Assembly: GCA_004298665.1 (NCBI GenBank)
Contig: SCQY01000048.1
Span: 1 to 33,267, forward strand
Direction: 5' to 3'
DNA: 33,267 nt
From: a bacterium
GTDB taxonomy: Bacteria > Vulcanimicrobiota > Vulcanimicrobiia > Vulcanimicrobiales > SCRA01
Shown here: positions 17,108 to 24,319 of the stretch, one piece after another
Position numbering within the stretch: position 1 is the stretch's first letter
How the letters are laid out: every line of letters begins with the position of its first letter
The notes under the pieces: model-generated
What the model was told of the DNA's origin: nothing
Seen by the model: only the letters and a program-made list of their open reading frames with translations
Databases searched by the model: none
Translations under genes and position numbers: made by a program

Positions 17108-17866
17108 ATGGCAACGCTCGCATCGACCCCTTCGAAGCCCGCTCATCTGCGCCTCTCGTGGCAGCTCTCGCTGGCATTGGTCGGCGCGGTACTGGGCATG
17201 ATCGTCGCGATGCTCTTCCGCACCCAGGCCAGCCAAGGGTTTCCGCTGGCCAACCAAAGCACCGGGACGCTCGCAGCGCTGCTCAAACAGCAGGATGCCG
17301 TCGACGCGCGCCTGCGCTCGACGATCGACGTTCAGCGCGCTGAGCTCGACCGTTACGAGCGCCAGGCGACCGCGGGGCGTTCGCTCTCGCGCGTGGCGCG
17401 CAGCGAGCTGCAGCGCTACAAAACCGCCGCAGGGCTGGTGGCCCTAACCGGACCGGGGCTGACCGTGACGCTGAACGACTCTCCCAAGCCCGCCGCCGGG
17501 CCGGTCGATGCGCAGTACAAGCTCGTCCACGACTACAATCTGCGCGAGATCGTCAACGAGCTCTGGGCTTCCGGGGCAGAGGCGATTGCCATCAATGGGC
17601 AGCGCTACGTAACGGGGACGCCGATCCGCTGCGTGGGACCCGTCATCCTGGTAAACCAGGAGCGCATCTCGCCGCCGTACCAAATCAGCGCGATCGGCTC
17701 CGCCAAGCCGATGGCCGGCGCGTTGCAGATGCCGGGGGGAGTACTCGACGCGATGGGGCCGCAAATCCAGAGCGGGGTGCAGGTGCGGCTAGCCGCAGCC
17801 TCTTCGCTCACGGTGCCGGCATATCCGGCGCTTGCGCCGTTCCATTACGCCAAGGCGGCGCATTAG
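17108..17866 (+). CDS. DUF881 (YlxW/YlxX-like) membrane-anchored protein
   Basis: 252 aa. An N-terminal membrane helix (about 19-38, LSLALVGAVLGMIVAMLF) is followed by a predicted extracytoplasmic coiled coil (about 55-110, LAALLKQQDAVDARLRSTID...). Then comes the DUF881 core with GLVALTGPGLTVTLNDSP, YNLREIVNELWASGAEAIAI, NGQRYVTGTPIRCVGPVILV and PYQISAIG. Members sit between divIB/ftsQ and sbp-ftsA in Firmicutes and Actinobacteria; their biochemical function is unknown. Here the gene is 2 bp after ftsQ and 1 bp before sbp, so a role at the septum or cell envelope is a reasonable inference. Assignment to the family is firm. Confidence 0.88.
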   Translation: MATLASTPSKPAHLRLSWQLSLALVGAVLGMIVAMLFRTQASQGFPLANQSTGTLAALLKQQDAVDARLRSTIDVQRAELDRYERQATAGRSLSRVARSELQRYKTAAGLVALTGPGLTVTLNDSPKPAAGPVDAQYKLVHDYNLREIVNELWASGAEAIAINGQRYVTGTPIRCVGPVILVNQERISPPYQISAIGSAKPMAGALQMPGGVLDAMGPQIQSGVQVRLAAASSLTVPAYPALAPFHYAKAAH

Positions 17867-17867
17867 C

Positions 17868-18230
17868 ATGAAGCGGGCGTTCAGCCTTCTGCTCCCCGCG
17901 CTCGGGGTGGCGATCGGCATCTGGCTTGGCTTCGCGCTGCCGGGCCAAGTCCCTAACGCCTACGTGAAGTATCTGGGCGTCGCGTTGCTGGCCGCGTTCG
18001 ACTCGGCGCTGGGCGGCTTGCGAGCCGGCCTCGAAGATACCTACGATCCGACGGTGTTCTTCTCGGGCTTCGTCGCGAACACGCTTCTGGCTGGACTCCT
18101 GACGTACGCGGGCGATCGCCTCGGCGTGGAACTCTACCTTGCCGCCGTGATCGTCTTCGGCGCGCGTATCTTCAACAATATCGCGATCATGCGGCGCATC
18201 ATCATCGGCCGCCTCCGCCGCGCCCGCTAG
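17868..18230 (+). CDS. sbp: Small basic protein Sbp (DUF1290), membrane
   Basis: 120 aa from the ATG at 17868, one base after the DUF881 stop. About three hydrophobic helices are visible: LLPALGVAIGIWLGFALPG, YLGVALLAAFDSALGGL and LYLAAVIVFGARIFNNIAI. The conserved DSALGGLRAGLEDTYDPTVFFSGF core and a basic C-terminus (RRIIIGRLRRAR) identify the Sbp/DUF1290 family, normally found between ylxW/ylxX and ftsA. Function is unknown. The longer open frame starting at 17832 overlaps DUF881 and is not supported. The TAG stop shares a CTAG tetranucleotide with the convergent Bax-inhibitor-like gene. Confidence 0.9.
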   Translation: MKRAFSLLLPALGVAIGIWLGFALPGQVPNAYVKYLGVALLAAFDSALGGLRAGLEDTYDPTVFFSGFVANTLLAGLLTYAGDRLGVELYLAAVIVFGARIFNNIAIMRRIIIGRLRRAR

Positions 18231-18880
18231 TCGTTGCGGCGCGAGCCGCTCGAGTTGGCGAAGAGCTGGAGCAGGGCGATGAAGATGTTCACGAAGTCCA
18301 GGTAGATCGAGAGCGCCAAGGTGACCGGCGTATCGTAGGGCGCCGCGGCTCGTATGCGGGCGAAGTCCACCAGCGTCAGCAGCGCAAAGATCGCGAGCGT
18401 CCACCATGCGTAGGTGCTGGGGGCGATGAAGTGCAGGAATGCGCTGGCGATCCCCACGATGACTAAGCCGATCAGTGCGGCGAAGGCGATGCCCGAGAGG
18501 CGCCGGAAGTCGAAGGTTGACGTGTAGACCAGCGCACCCAGCAATCCCATGCCGACCCCTGCGGTCAACGCTGCCTCACCGACTTGCGCCGAGCCGATGA
18601 TGGCCGTGTAGCGTGCGATGATGGGCCCGAGCCAAACGCCGTCGGCGATGGCGAAGAGGTAAAAGAGCCCCAGCGAGAGCGAGGCGTTGGCGCGCGTCAT
18701 CTGCACGGCGAAGATCAGCGCGAACGAGAGCAGCAGCGAGCCGAAGTAGATCAGCGGCGGCGGGGCCGGCACAGCATAGGCCGTCACTCCGGCCACGGCC
18801 AAGGCACCTGCGGTGATGATCAGGACCTGACCCAAGAGCGCTCGGGTCCGAACGGCGGCGTTTGCGGCGTAGTCGTACAT
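18227..18880 (-). CDS. Bax inhibitor-1/YccA family membrane protein
   Basis: 217 aa with about seven hydrophobic helices. The family signature includes FAIADGVWLGPIIARY after an LGLFYLF helix, ALVYTSTFDFRRLSGIAFA, and a C-terminal IYLDFVNIFIALLQLF. BI-1-like proteins (YccA, YbhL, YetJ) are proposed pH-sensitive Ca2+ leak channels or FtsH modulators. The ATG at 18880 has only a weak Shine-Dalgarno sequence. The gene is on the opposite strand to its neighbours and interrupts the otherwise Firmicutes-like sbp-ftsA junction. Its stop overlaps that of sbp. Confidence 0.9.
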   Translation of the reverse strand: MYDYAANAAVRTRALLGQVLIITAGALAVAGVTAYAVPAPPPLIYFGSLLLSFALIFAVQMTRANASLSLGLFYLFAIADGVWLGPIIARYTAIIGSAQVGEAALTAGVGMGLLGALVYTSTFDFRRLSGIAFAALIGLVIVGIASAFLHFIAPSTYAWWTLAIFALLTLVDFARIRAAAPYDTPVTLALSIYLDFVNIFIALLQLFANSSGSRRND

Positions 18881-19097
18881 GATGTTCTTGGATACCCGTT
18901 CTCCGAGCGGCGAGTTTCAGGGCGGCGATGGGGTCGGGCGTTTGGTCGCTTGCCACAATATCTAGGGGAAGCGATACGTGCGCTACCCTACATTTCGTGG
19001 TTTTCCACCGTTTGTCCACAAGGGAGTCTCCACCTCCCGCAGGAAGGAGCGGCGAAACCGGAACCAGCTACGGCCGGCGAGGAGAGCAGACGCGCGG
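18881..19097. promoter_or_regulatory. ftsA upstream region with repeated TCCAC boxes (DnaA-box-like)
   Basis: This 217-bp divergent gap contains TTTTCCACC (19001-19009) and TTGTCCACA (19012-19020). The latter is an 8/9 match to the DnaA box TTATCCACA. A third TCCAC lies at 19029-19033. The first two form an imperfect 11-bp direct repeat (GGTTTTCCACC / GTTTGTCCACA), spaced about one helical turn. A possible weak promoter, TTGCCA (18950-18955), 17 nt, GATACG (18973-18978), lies upstream. A purine-rich GGAG at 19081-19084 precedes the ftsA ATG. Function as operator or DnaA site is inferred only. Confidence 0.4.
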
Positions 19098-20324
19098 ATG
19101 CCCAAACAGGAGACGATAGCCGGGCTCGACGTGGGAACCACCAAGACCTGCGCCGTCGTCGCGTCCTACGGACCCGAAGGCTTGGAGATCATCGGCGTCG
19201 GCGAGGCCCCCAGCACCGGCCTGCGCAAAGGCGTGGTGACGGACCTCGATCAGACCGTCAGATCGATCGAGGCTGCCTGCGAAAAGGCCGAGCGCATGGC
19301 GGGCGTTCATATCACCGACGTCTACGTCGGCGTCACGGGGGAGCACGTCAAGAGCCGCAACAACCACGGCGTCGTCGCCGTCTCCGGCGATGATCGCGAA
19401 GTCGTTGCCGCCGACGTCGCGCGCGTGGTCGAGGCTTCGAAGATCATCGATCTCGATGCCAACCGCCAGATCCTCCACGCCCTGCCGCGCTCGTATGCGA
19501 TCGACGGCCAAGATGGCGTCACGGATCCGGTGGGCATGGCCGGCCAGCGTCTGGAAGTCGATACGCACATCGTTACTGCGGGCTCCACGTTCTTGGCCAA
19601 CGTCCTCAAGTGCGTCCATCGCGCGGGTCTCGAAACGCGCGGCGTGGTCTTCGAGCCGTTGGCCAGCTGTGCTGCGACCCTGCTCCCCGAGGAACGCCAC
19701 ATCGGCGTGGTTCTGCTGGACATCGGCGGGGGCACCACGGACGTTGCAGTCTACGCGGGCGGCGGCGTGGTACATTCCGCCGCGATCCCGGTGGGCGGCA
19801 ACATCCTGACCAACGACATCGCGGTGGGCCTCAAGACGACGCTTGCCGAGGCCGAGCAGATCAAGCGCATGTATGGTACCGCCGCGTTCGTGCGCAGCGA
19901 GCGCGACGAGATGCCCATCGAAGTGAAGATGCTCGACGGGCGCGCTACCCGCGCGGCCACCATCGGGGAGCTGCGCGGCATCATCGGCCCGCGCGTCCAG
20001 GAGCTCTTCCGCCTCGTCAAACGCGAGCTGGTCGAGCATGCCCCCCGCGATCTCATCCTCGCGGAAGTCGTGCTGACCGGCGGAGGCGCCCAACTTCCCG
20101 ATCTCGACGCCGCGGCGCAAGAGTTCTTCGGACTCCCCGTGCGCGTCGGCGTTCCACAGAACGTGGGCGGTCTCACCGAGTCGGTGCGCAACCCCGCCTA
20201 TGCCACCGCCGTGGGCCTGGTGATCTTCGGCCCCAATTCGGACCAGACGCCGCGCACGTCGCGCCGTAACGGCGCAAGCTTTATCTCGCGTATCTCCGCT
20301 TGGCTCTCCGACCTGTGGTCGTGA
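19098..20324 (+). CDS. ftsA: Cell division protein FtsA
   Basis: 408 aa, an actin-like ATPase that tethers FtsZ to the membrane. The phosphate-1 loop is ETIAGLDVGTTKTCAVV. Phosphate-2 is VVLLDIGGGTTDVAVY and the adenosine motif is VVLTGGGAQLPDL. The 1C subdomain specific to FtsA lies after VTDLDQTVRSIEAAC (VGVTGEHVKSRNNHGVVAVSG). The C-terminus ends in an amphipathic helix, SFISRISAWLSDLWS, the membrane-targeting sequence of true FtsA. This separates it from the related pilus protein PilM. The ATG at 19098 is chosen because homology begins there; a GTG-initiated extension to 18978 is low in similarity. FtsZ follows directly. Confidence 0.95.
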   Translation: MPKQETIAGLDVGTTKTCAVVASYGPEGLEIIGVGEAPSTGLRKGVVTDLDQTVRSIEAACEKAERMAGVHITDVYVGVTGEHVKSRNNHGVVAVSGDDREVVAADVARVVEASKIIDLDANRQILHALPRSYAIDGQDGVTDPVGMAGQRLEVDTHIVTAGSTFLANVLKCVHRAGLETRGVVFEPLASCAATLLPEERHIGVVLLDIGGGTTDVAVYAGGGVVHSAAIPVGGNILTNDIAVGLKTTLAEAEQIKRMYGTAAFVRSERDEMPIEVKMLDGRATRAATIGELRGIIGPRVQELFRLVKRELVEHAPRDLILAEVVLTGGGAQLPDLDAAAQEFFGLPVRVGVPQNVGGLTESVRNPAYATAVGLVIFGPNSDQTPRTSRRNGASFISRISAWLSDLWS

Positions 20325-20366
20325 ATGAACCCGCAACTCGAGCTTACACTCACTCCGGAGGAATCG

Positions 20367-21434
20367 ATGGCTGAAAGCAAGCGTTACGTCCCCGACCATG
20401 CCGCGACGATCAAAGTGATCGGTCTGGGCGGCGGCGGCTCCAATGCAGTCAACCGCATGATCGATGCCGGGCTCCTAGGCGTCGAGTTCTTCGCCATCAA
20501 CACGGACGTGCAGGCGCTCAAAGGCTGCCGCACGGAGAATCGCATCCAGATCGGCAATGGCCTGACGCGCGGCTTGGGCGCCGGCGCCAATCCCGACACG
20601 GGGCGTCAGGCCGCCGACGAGTCGCGCGAGGACCTGGCCATGGTGATCGACGGAGCCGACCTCGTCTTCATCACGGCTGGCATGGGCGGCGGAACGGGCT
20701 CGGGTGCCGCGCCGGTGGCCGCCGAGATCGCGCGCGAGTCCGGCGCACTGACGATCGCCGTGGTGACCAAACCGTTCGCCTTCGAAGGGCGCAAGCGCAT
20801 GCAGGTGGCCGAGCGCGCGATCGCCGAGCTGGAGAGCAAGGTCGACACGCTGATCACCATTCCCAACGAGCGTTTGATGCAGATCATCGAGAAGCGCACG
20901 CCGCTGCAGGAGGCGTTCGGCTACGCCGACGATATTCTCCGCCAGGGCATCCAAGGCATCAGTGATCTGATCACGCAGCCGGGGCTCATCAACCTCGACT
21001 TTGCCGACGTCAAGGCGATCATGACCGAGGCGGGATCCGCGATGATGGGCATCGGCGTGGGCTCCGGCGAGCATCGCGCCGCCGATGCCGCGCAAAAGGC
21101 TATCGCCTCGCCGCTGCTGGAGACGACCATCGAAGGCGCGCGCGGCGTCATCTTCAACGTCACCGGCGGGCCCGATCTCTCGATGTACGAAGTGAACGAG
21201 GCGGCGGAGATGATCGCGCGCGCGGTTGACTCTGAGGCCAACATCATCTTCGGCGCCACGGTCGACCCCGAGCTGGGGGAGCGCGTGCGCATCACCGTGC
21301 TCGCCGCGGGCTTCGGCGCGCGGACGCGCCGCAGCGGCGTCGCCTTCGCCGCCGGTGAGACACCGTTCGAGAAGATCGCACCGCTGAACATGGACGATAT
21401 CGAAGTTCCGGCTTTCCTGCGCTATCGCAGTTAG
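20367..21434 (+). CDS. ftsZ: Cell division GTPase FtsZ
   Basis: 355 aa. The ATG at 20367 is preceded by CCGGAGGAATCG, the best Shine-Dalgarno sequence in the window. An in-frame ATG at 20325 abutting the ftsA stop is less likely because it has no such site and adds a poorly conserved leader. It polymerises into the Z ring. Features: [17 protein letters not shown], the tubulin signature GGGTGSG (107-113), the [12 protein letters not shown]7 loop, and the C-terminal peptide [12 protein letters not shown] that binds FtsA. The disordered linker between core and tail peptide is only about 20 residues, shorter than in most FtsZ proteins. Confidence 0.97.
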   Translation: MAESKRYVPDHAATIKVIGLGGGGSNAVNRMIDAGLLGVEFFAINTDVQALKGCRTENRIQIGNGLTRGLGAGANPDTGRQAADESREDLAMVIDGADLVFITAGMGGGTGSGAAPVAAEIARESGALTIAVVTKPFAFEGRKRMQVAERAIAELESKVDTLITIPNERLMQIIEKRTPLQEAFGYADDILRQGIQGISDLITQPGLINLDFADVKAIMTEAGSAMMGIGVGSGEHRAADAAQKAIASPLLETTIEGARGVIFNVTGGPDLSMYEVNEAAEMIARAVDSEANIIFGATVDPELGERVRITVLAAGFGARTRRSGVAFAAGETPFEKIAPLNMDDIEVPAFLRYRS

Positions 21435-21478
21435 GGTTATCGTCGTCTAGAGAGCGGGGCTCGGGGCACTCTCGCGGT

Positions 21479-22036
21479 GTGAGTTCTTCCGTTGCCCCCC
21501 GCACGCTCGCGCCCGCCGCCATCGTCGTGCTCGCGCTGATGGTACTGTTGGCGGCCGCCGATCTCGCACGCTCCCTCTGGCGGGTCCATATCTTCGCCCA
21601 GCAGGTCGCGGGCGACCGTCGCGCGATTGCCGTCGCGCAGCGTCAGCTCGGTGACCTCACCGCCTTGCGCGCGCGCCGCACACGTCTGGCGGAACGTCTC
21701 GCCCATGACCAACGGCACGAGAGCGGCACCTGGCTCGGCGACGTCGAGCGCGCGGCACAGCGCAGGGGACTGACGCTGTTGGCCGTTCATCCGGTGGAGG
21801 ACGTCGCGCGTGGCCGATCCCTCCCGCGGGAATTCACGCGCCGCGCCGCCGAGGTGCGCCTGCGCGGCGGATGGCGCGCCGTGGACGGCTGGCTGCGCGC
21901 GCTCGCCGAGATGCCCGGCATCGTGGAAGTTGAGCGCGTCGCCGTTGAGCCCGCACGCGGCCAGGGAGCCAGCGCCCTGGAGGCACGCATCGTGCTCGTC
22001 TTCTCGACGCCGCTGGAGCGCGAGGGCAGGGTGTGA
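21479..22036 (+). CDS. PilO-like type IV pilus inner-membrane assembly protein
   Basis: 185 aa from the GTG at 21479, 44 bp after ftsZ. One N-terminal helix (about 8-28, LAPAAIVVLALMVLLAAADL) is followed by a coiled-coil stretch (AGDRRAIAVAQRQLGDLTAL). The C-terminal ferredoxin-like part has VRLRGGWRAVDGWLRALAEM and VEVERVAVEPARG, the topology and motif pattern of PilO/GspM. Sequence identity is too low for certainty. The assignment is strengthened by the PilP-like and secretin genes coupled downstream. No PilN or PilM gene is adjacent. Its stop overlaps the next start (GTGA). Confidence 0.7.
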   Translation: MSSSVAPRTLAPAAIVVLALMVLLAAADLARSLWRVHIFAQQVAGDRRAIAVAQRQLGDLTALRARRTRLAERLAHDQRHESGTWLGDVERAAQRRGLTLLAVHPVEDVARGRSLPREFTRRAAEVRLRGGWRAVDGWLRALAEMPGIVEVERVAVEPARGQGASALEARIVLVFSTPLEREGRV

Positions 22037-22494
22037 AGCGGCCGCTTCGGGTTGCGATTGCCCTCGCGCCGGGCTGCCTTCTGTTGATTGCCGCGAGCCT
22101 AGTGGCCAGCGACGGAACGCCGCGCCCCGCCCGTGCGGCCGTCGCCATCTCCGCGCGCCGGCCTGCGGTCCTGCCCGGCGCCGCGCGCGCGCTCGTCGCC
22201 CCGCCGCTCGGGCGCGATCCTTTCGCGCCTCCCCCCGGCGCGCGGGGCGACGAGACGCCCCCGCCTCCCGCGCAATCCGCGCCGCCTACCACACCGCAAG
22301 GGTCTCTGCCCATCCTGCGCGCCGTCGTCGTGGGGGCACGCGCCATGGCGCTGCTCGACGTGGGCGGAGAGTCGGTCGTGGCGCACGAGGGCGAGGCGGC
22401 CGGAGCATGGCGCGTGACGGAGATCTCCACAGGTACCGCGCGTTTAGTGCGCGGCGGCGCCGAGCTGACGCTGCGCATGGAGGAACGCTTGTGA
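22033..22494 (+). CDS. PilP/GspC-like secretin-interacting protein
   Basis: 153 aa from a GTG overlapping the PilO-like stop. An N-terminal hydrophobic anchor or signal (VAIALAPGCLLLIAASLVA) is followed by a Pro/Ala-rich linker. The typical GRDPFAPPPG segment comes next, then a small beta domain (LRAVVVGARAMALLDVGGES ... GAWRVTEISTGTARLVRGGA). This HR-like domain in PilP and GspC contacts the secretin N domains in the periplasm. PilP is usually a lipoprotein, but no clear lipobox is seen here, although a Cys lies in the hydrophobic segment. Coupled by GTGA to the secretin gene. Confidence 0.68.
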   Translation: MKRPLRVAIALAPGCLLLIAASLVASDGTPRPARAAVAISARRPAVLPGAARALVAPPLGRDPFAPPPGARGDETPPPPAQSAPPTTPQGSLPILRAVVVGARAMALLDVGGESVVAHEGEAAGAWRVTEISTGTARLVRGGAELTLRMEERL

Positions 22495-23891
22495 CCCGCG
22501 GTGCGTGCTGTGCGATCGCGCTGGCGTTGCTGCTGCTGATCGCGATCGTCGCACCTTCGCGCGCCGGTGAGCCGCCCGGCAACCGGATCGATCTCGACGT
22601 GCGCAATGCGGAGGTCGTCGACGTTTTGCGCCTGTTGGCGGTGGAGTCCGGGACGAATCTCGTTGCCGACGCCAGCCTTCCACGCGTGCGCCTCTCGCTG
22701 CGCTTGCACGGGGTGACGCTCGAGCATGCCTTGGACGCGGTCGTCAAAGCCGGCGGCCTAGCGATCCATCGCGACGGCGACGTGATCGTCGTGGGCGGCG
22801 TGGAGGCGATGAATCGAACCTACGGCGACGACGGCGGCGGGTTGGAGACGGCCGTCGTGCGCTTGGAAAACGCCCATCCGGCAGACGTGGCCGTGGGCTT
22901 GCGCGCAGCGCTGCCCGTGGGAACGGTTGTGGTGCCCGACGGCAGAAGCGGCACGCTGGTCGTCGAGGGCGCGCACAGGGTGGTGGAGCGCGCGCGGAAC
23001 TTGGCGGCGACCTTGGACGTAGCGGTGATCGGAGGCGGCGGCGCGCTGGGCACGGCAAGCGCAATTCCGTTGAAGTATCTGCGTCCCAGCGAAGTAACCG
23101 CGCAGCTCAAGGGCATGCTGCCTGAGGGAAGCTACCTCGCCGACGACCGGCAGAACGCCGTTGTGGTCTCGGGAGGCCCGCTCTTAGCAGCCCGTGCCCG
23201 CGCCTTGCTCGCCGCGCTCGACGTTCCGGCGCCGCAAGTCACGTTCGACGTGCGCGTTCTCGACGTGACCCCGCGCGACCGCACCCAGAACATCGGTATC
23301 CTCTGGGGCTCGCTCGGCGCGGGAGGCTTCTCACCGGGGCAGATCGACCTTTCGACGACCAATGGGCGCGCCTTCACTGCTGCCGGATCGGCCCTCGATG
23401 CGCGCATCGGCGCGCTGGTCTCCACGGCGCAAGCTCGCGTGCTGGCCGAGCCCAAGATCACGGTGCTCAACAACCATGAAGCGTCACTGCTGGTGGGCGA
23501 GACCTACCCCTTGACGCAGATCGACTTGCGTACGGGCCAAGTCAGCGTACAGTATCTGGACATCGGCGTGAAGCTCCGCCTCACGCCCACGATCGGCGCG
23601 GACGGCGCGATCGTCGCGGAGCTCCATCCGGAGTACAGCACGGTGATCGGCAACGCCGGTGTGGGCAACTACCCGATCATCGGCAACCGCAAGATCGACG
23701 CCGTTCTGCGCGTGCGCAGAGGCGAGGCGATCGTGCTCGGCGGCATGCTGGAGGAGATCGACTCGCAAACCGTGTCGAAGGTACCCGTGCTGGGGGACGT
23801 GCCCGTCTTCGGCGGTCTCTTCCGCAGCCGCAGCGCCCACGAGCGGCGCGACGAAGTGGTCTTCGTCATCAGTCCGCACGTCGTGGAGTAA
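22491..23891 (+). CDS. pilQ: PilQ/GspD-family outer-membrane secretin
   Basis: 466 aa from the GTG at 22491 (GTGA overlap). It forms the outer-membrane channel for type IV pili or a type II-like system. A signal peptide (about 1-25, CCAIALALLLLIAIVAPSRA) is followed by an STN/N0 domain (NRIDLDVRNAEVVDVLRLLA...). Two N1/KH-like domains follow (ETAVVRLENAHPADVAVGLR; AIPLKYLRPSEVTAQLKGML). The secretin core contains VLAEPKITVLNNHEASLLVG, KLRLTPTIG and VLGGMLEEI. It ends with VSKVPVLGDVPVFGGLFRS. It is compact and lacks the AMIN domains of proteobacterial PilQ. Its presence argues for a diderm envelope. Confidence 0.9.
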   Translation: MTRGACCAIALALLLLIAIVAPSRAGEPPGNRIDLDVRNAEVVDVLRLLAVESGTNLVADASLPRVRLSLRLHGVTLEHALDAVVKAGGLAIHRDGDVIVVGGVEAMNRTYGDDGGGLETAVVRLENAHPADVAVGLRAALPVGTVVVPDGRSGTLVVEGAHRVVERARNLAATLDVAVIGGGGALGTASAIPLKYLRPSEVTAQLKGMLPEGSYLADDRQNAVVVSGGPLLAARARALLAALDVPAPQVTFDVRVLDVTPRDRTQNIGILWGSLGAGGFSPGQIDLSTTNGRAFTAAGSALDARIGALVSTAQARVLAEPKITVLNNHEASLLVGETYPLTQIDLRTGQVSVQYLDIGVKLRLTPTIGADGAIVAELHPEYSTVIGNAGVGNYPIIGNRKIDAVLRVRRGEAIVLGGMLEEIDSQTVSKVPVLGDVPVFGGLFRSRSAHERRDEVVFVISPHVVE

Positions 23892-23944
23892 GCGCTGCGC
23901 ACCCGGCGGCGGGGAGGCTTGCGCGCCGCGTCGAAACGGCGGCC

Positions 23945-24310
23945 ATGCAGTTCGAGGAGTTCTGGCCTCGGTATCTTCGGGCACATGCCAATGCGAGCAC
24001 GCGTACCGTGCACGTCGCCGGGACGCTTGCCGGCGTGGGCATCGCGGCGTATGCGCTGGCCTCGCGCCGCCCGGCGCTGCTCGTCGCGGCTCTGGCCGCC
24101 GGCTATGCCCCGGCCTGGCTCTCGCATCTGCTGATCGAGCGCAATCGTCCGGAGACCTTTCGCGAGCCTCTGCTCTCGCTTCAAGCGGACTTCGCCATGG
24201 TCGCGCATGCGCTGCGCGGCACCCTTGGCCGCGAGCTCGACGGCGCCCTCGGCAAGGCGGGCTCCGCCGCCGGCATCGGCCCCGCCGATGACTACTGCAC
24301 CATCCGTTAG
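23945..24310 (+). CDS. Mpo1-like (DUF962) membrane protein
   Basis: 121 aa. The start FEEFWPRYLRAHANASTRTV is characteristic of the Mpo1-like/DUF962 family, followed by HVAGTLAGVG, two hydrophobic helices (about 27-62) and SHLLIERNRPETFREPLLSL. In yeast, Mpo1 is an Fe2+-dependent alpha-dioxygenase of 2-hydroxy fatty acids, and conserved histidines (HAN, HVAG, SHL) are retained here. The bacterial role is not established. It sits 53 bp after the secretin gene and 9 bp before aroC, so it is probably co-transcribed without an obvious functional link. Confidence 0.85.
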   Translation: MQFEEFWPRYLRAHANASTRTVHVAGTLAGVGIAAYALASRRPALLVAALAAGYAPAWLSHLLIERNRPETFREPLLSLQADFAMVAHALRGTLGRELDGALGKAGSAAGIGPADDYCTIR

Positions 24311-24319
24311 GATTCCAAT

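Noticed and set aside
19068-20399. 443-codon open frame antisense to ftsA
   Set aside because: Shadow of ftsA; no recognisable family features, and it crosses the ftsA and ftsZ starts.
21435-21478. Terminator between ftsZ and the PilO-like gene
   Set aside because: The 44-bp gap is G-rich but shows no stable inverted repeat or T-tract, so read-through is more likely.
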